Source of the DNA: Telluria sp042683405
GTDB taxonomy: Bacteria > Pseudomonadota > Gammaproteobacteria > Burkholderiales > Burkholderiaceae_D
NCBI RefSeq assembly: GCF_042683405.1
Contig: NZ_JBHUJS010000003.1
Span: 496,001 to 560,000 of the forward strand
Direction of reading: 5' to 3'
Length of the DNA: 64,000 bases
Part shown: one piece after another, positions 62,135 to 64,000 of the stretch
How positions within the stretch are numbered: position 1 is the first letter of the stretch
Layout: each line of letters begins with the position of its first letter
The notes under the pieces: model-generated
What the model saw: only the letters and a program-made list of their open reading frames with translations
The model's database searches: none
Told to the model about the DNA's origin: nothing
Made by a program: the position numbers and the translations under genes

Positions 62135-64000
62135 TCACGCGCTCACACGGAAGCGGGATACCGAATTCTTCAGTTCCTGTGCGAGGACGGACAGCTGGCG
62201 AATCGATTGCGCGGTCTGCTGGGTGCCTTCCTGCGTGTGCTGGGTCACCTCGAGGATGTGGCCGATGTTGCCGGCCACGCCGTTGGCGGACGTCGCCTGC
62301 TTTTCGGTCGCGTGCGAGATGCCCTCGATCAGTTCCGCCAGCTGGTTCGACACGCGCGAGATCTCCGCCAGTGCCGCGCCGGCCGCGTCGGACAGCCTTG
62401 CCCCTTCCACCACGCCCTGGGTCGACTTCTCCATTGCGGCCACCGCATCATGGGTGTCGGTCTGAATGGTACGCACCAGCGCGCCGATCTGCTTGGCCGC
62501 GCCGGCCGAGCGTTCCGCCAGGCGCTGGACCTCTTCCGCCACGACCGAGAAGCCACGTCCCGCTTCGCCCGCGGACGCAGCCTGGATCGCCGCGTTCAGC
62601 GCCAGCACGTTGGTCTGTTCGGTAATGTCGGAGATCAGCTCGGTGATCTCGCCGATCTCCTGCGAGGATTCGCCCAGGCGCTTGATTCGCTTGGAGGTTT
62701 CCTGGATCTGGTCGCGGATCTCGTGCATGCCGACGATCGCGTTTTCCACTGCGGTCGCGCCCTGGGTCGCTGCCGCAACCGACTGGCGCGCAACGTGCGC
62801 CGATTCGGTCGCCGAGCGCGACACGTCGGTAATTTCGGTCGCCAGCTTCAGGACCGTCGCCGAGGCGTCTTCGATCTCACGCGACTGCTGGCGCGCCGCG
62901 TTCAGGAGCTCGGTCGAGATCTCCTGGGCATGGCCCGATGCCGCCGTCACCTGTTCCGCCGTGGTGGTCACGCGGCCCACCAGGCCGCGCAGTTCTTCCA
63001 CCGTGTAGTTGACCGAGTCGGCGATCGCGCCGGTGATATCCTCGGACACGGTGGCGTGGATGGTCAGGTCGCCGTCCGCCACTTCCTGCAGTTCGTTCAT
63101 CAGGCGCAGAATCGCGGCCTGGTTCTGGTCGTTGGTCGCCTTGGCTTCCTCTTCCTTGGCCTGCGCCTGCAGGCGCATCGCTTCCGCTTCCTGGCGGCGC
63201 TGTTCCGCGCCGCGGGTACGGTTGCGCGAGTCCTGCAGCAGCACGCGGCTGACCGAGCCTGCCGTCAGCAGCGTGAAGATCGCAGAGGCGACCATCAGCC
63301 AGAACCAGATGTCCGGCGTGCCCTGTTCGGCGCGGTAGGTTTCCTGCACGCCGGTCAGCTGCTTCTTCAGTTCCTCGTTCTCATAGAAGATCGACTGCTC
63401 CGCCGCTTTCGCCGCCGAGAACTTGCCGAGGTTGTTGAGGATCGATCCCACGGTCTCCTGGTAGCCGTCGAAACGGTTGTTCAGTTCTTCCAGCTTGGCC
63501 AGCAGGACCGGGTCGCTGGTTTTGGCGATGCCCATCGCGGCGTTGCCGTTGTTGAATGCGTCGATGGTGGCGCCGAACGCGGTGGAGTCACGGCCCAGCT
63601 GGAATGCGGTCTCCGAGCGGATCGCGCCGGCGGTCAGGAAGTCGCTCGCGCTGCGCGACATGCGCTGGCTCATCATCATCATGCGGCCCAGCGCGGCCAG
63701 CTCGCGCGGAGAACCGCCGCGCGCGACCTTCTGGTTCAGCATCTCCTCGGAGAGGTTCAGCAGCAGCGGCGCGATGGTGTCGAGCTGGCGTACGGATTTC
63801 TCCAGGCCCAGCAGCTCCGACTGCATCTTCAGGATGGTCGATGCCGCGTTGTCGGTGCTCTTCCATTTGCGCGACACTTCGTTCAGTACGCGCTCCATGC
63901 GCACGCTGGGCGCCGGCAGCGAGCGGCCGGCAAACTCGCCGCCCTTCGAGAGCAGGACCAGGTCCTGGATCAGGCGCTTGCGGCTGTCCTCCAGCTGCGC
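62135..64000 (-). CDS. pilJ: PilJ-type methyl-accepting chemotaxis protein (truncated by window edge)
   Basis: The frame stays open from the stop at 62135 to the window edge at 64000 (621 codons), so the N-terminus lies outside. The visible part has a helical periplasmic sensor portion, a membrane helix (WLMVASAIFTLLTAG), a HAMP-like linker, and a C-terminal signalling domain with the hairpin tip NVLALNAAIQAASAGEAGRGFSVVAEEVQ. PilJ is the receptor of the Pil-Chp system. Its stop nearly touches chpA, giving the expected pilJ-chpA order. Confidence 0.92.
   Translation of the reverse strand, partial: AQLEDSRKRLIQDLVLLSKGGEFAGRSLPAPSVRMERVLNEVSRKWKSTDNAASTILKMQSELLGLEKSVRQLDTIAPLLLNLSEEMLNQKVARGGSPRELAALGRMMMMSQRMSRSASDFLTAGAIRSETAFQLGRDSTAFGATIDAFNNGNAAMGIAKTSDPVLLAKLEELNNRFDGYQETVGSILNNLGKFSAAKAAEQSIFYENEELKKQLTGVQETYRAEQGTPDIWFWLMVASAIFTLLTAGSVSRVLLQDSRNRTRGAEQRRQEAEAMRLQAQAKEEEAKATNDQNQAAILRLMNELQEVADGDLTIHATVSEDITGAIADSVNYTVEELRGLVGRVTTTAEQVTAASGHAQEISTELLNAARQQSREIEDASATVLKLATEITDVSRSATESAHVARQSVAAATQGATAVENAIVGMHEIRDQIQETSKRIKRLGESSQEIGEITELISDITEQTNVLALNAAIQAASAGEAGRGFSVVAEEVQRLAERSAGAAKQIGALVRTIQTDTHDAVAAMEKSTQGVVEGARLSDAAGAALAEISRVSNQLAELIEGISHATEKQATSANGVAGNIGHILEVTQHTQEGTQQTAQSIRQLSVLAQELKNSVSRFRVSA

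Noticed and set aside
1..64000. tRNA, rRNA, CRISPR arrays, integrases and insertion sequences.
   Set aside because: No cloverleaf-like sequence, regularly spaced repeats or transposase or integrase motifs were seen in reading both strands.

Overview
The window looks like a chromosomal segment of a GC-rich betaproteobacterium, most likely Burkholderiales, family Oxalobacteraceae (Massilia/Telluria-like). This is inferred from the gene order miaB-phoH-ybeY-corC-lnt-glyQ-glyS-gmhB-plsC, the pyrR-pyrB-pyrC' arrangement and the protein character. No search was run. Almost every base is coding. I see no rRNA, tRNA, CRISPR array, integrase or insertion sequence.

Layout: 1-8.3 kb is a neutral-lipid or polyester storage and turnover cluster: an edge-truncated SDR, a WS/DGAT acyltransferase, a long-chain acyl-CoA ligase, a phasin-like granule protein, a TPR protein, a PGAP1-like lipase and a convergent aldehyde dehydrogenase. 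8.4-11.5 kb holds small membrane or exported proteins and a GH19 lysozyme/chitinase. 11.6-15.1 kb (minus strand) is a three-gene beta-oxidation cassette: SCP-x-type thiolase, LCAD-type acyl-CoA dehydrogenase and alpha-methylacyl-CoA racemase. 15.3-17.5 kb is a TonB siderophore receptor behind a Fur-box-like site. 18-20 kb is an orphan FtsH-like AAA protease. 20.4-23.7 kb is a tandem pair of exported AmpC-like serine hydrolases, the first of which has lost its catalytic residues. 23.8-26.3 kb has DUF1697, an HDOD pair and a small HTH-like protein, followed by an AT-rich intergenic block.

26.7-37.6 kb is a conserved housekeeping run: tRNA modification (miaB), rRNA maturation (ybeY, phoH), envelope lipid and lipoprotein synthesis (corC, lnt, plsC), glycyl-tRNA synthetase (glyQS), heptose synthesis (gmhB) and a YgjP-like metalloprotein. 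37.8-48 kb, mainly minus strand, carries an M28 peptidase and LPS/O-antigen genes: waaA, waaC, phosphomannomutase, an H-NS protein, a WecA-like transferase and the dTDP-rhamnose set rfbBACD. 48-53.6 kb carries apaH and the overlapping chain yqgE-ruvX-pyrR-pyrB-pyrC'-plsC, in which PyrC' is a non-catalytic dihydroorotase homologue. 53.7-56.5 kb has a photolyase and a RES toxin with its antitoxin. 56.5-64 kb has the twitching-motility chemosensory genes chpA/pilL and pilJ, the latter cut by the window edge.

Non-coding features that stand out are a dispersed family of GGGGACAGTC-type inverted repeats (four sites), a second 35-bp hairpin repeat (two copies, one nested inside a copy of the first family), the Fur box, two good terminators and the AT-rich block before miaB.
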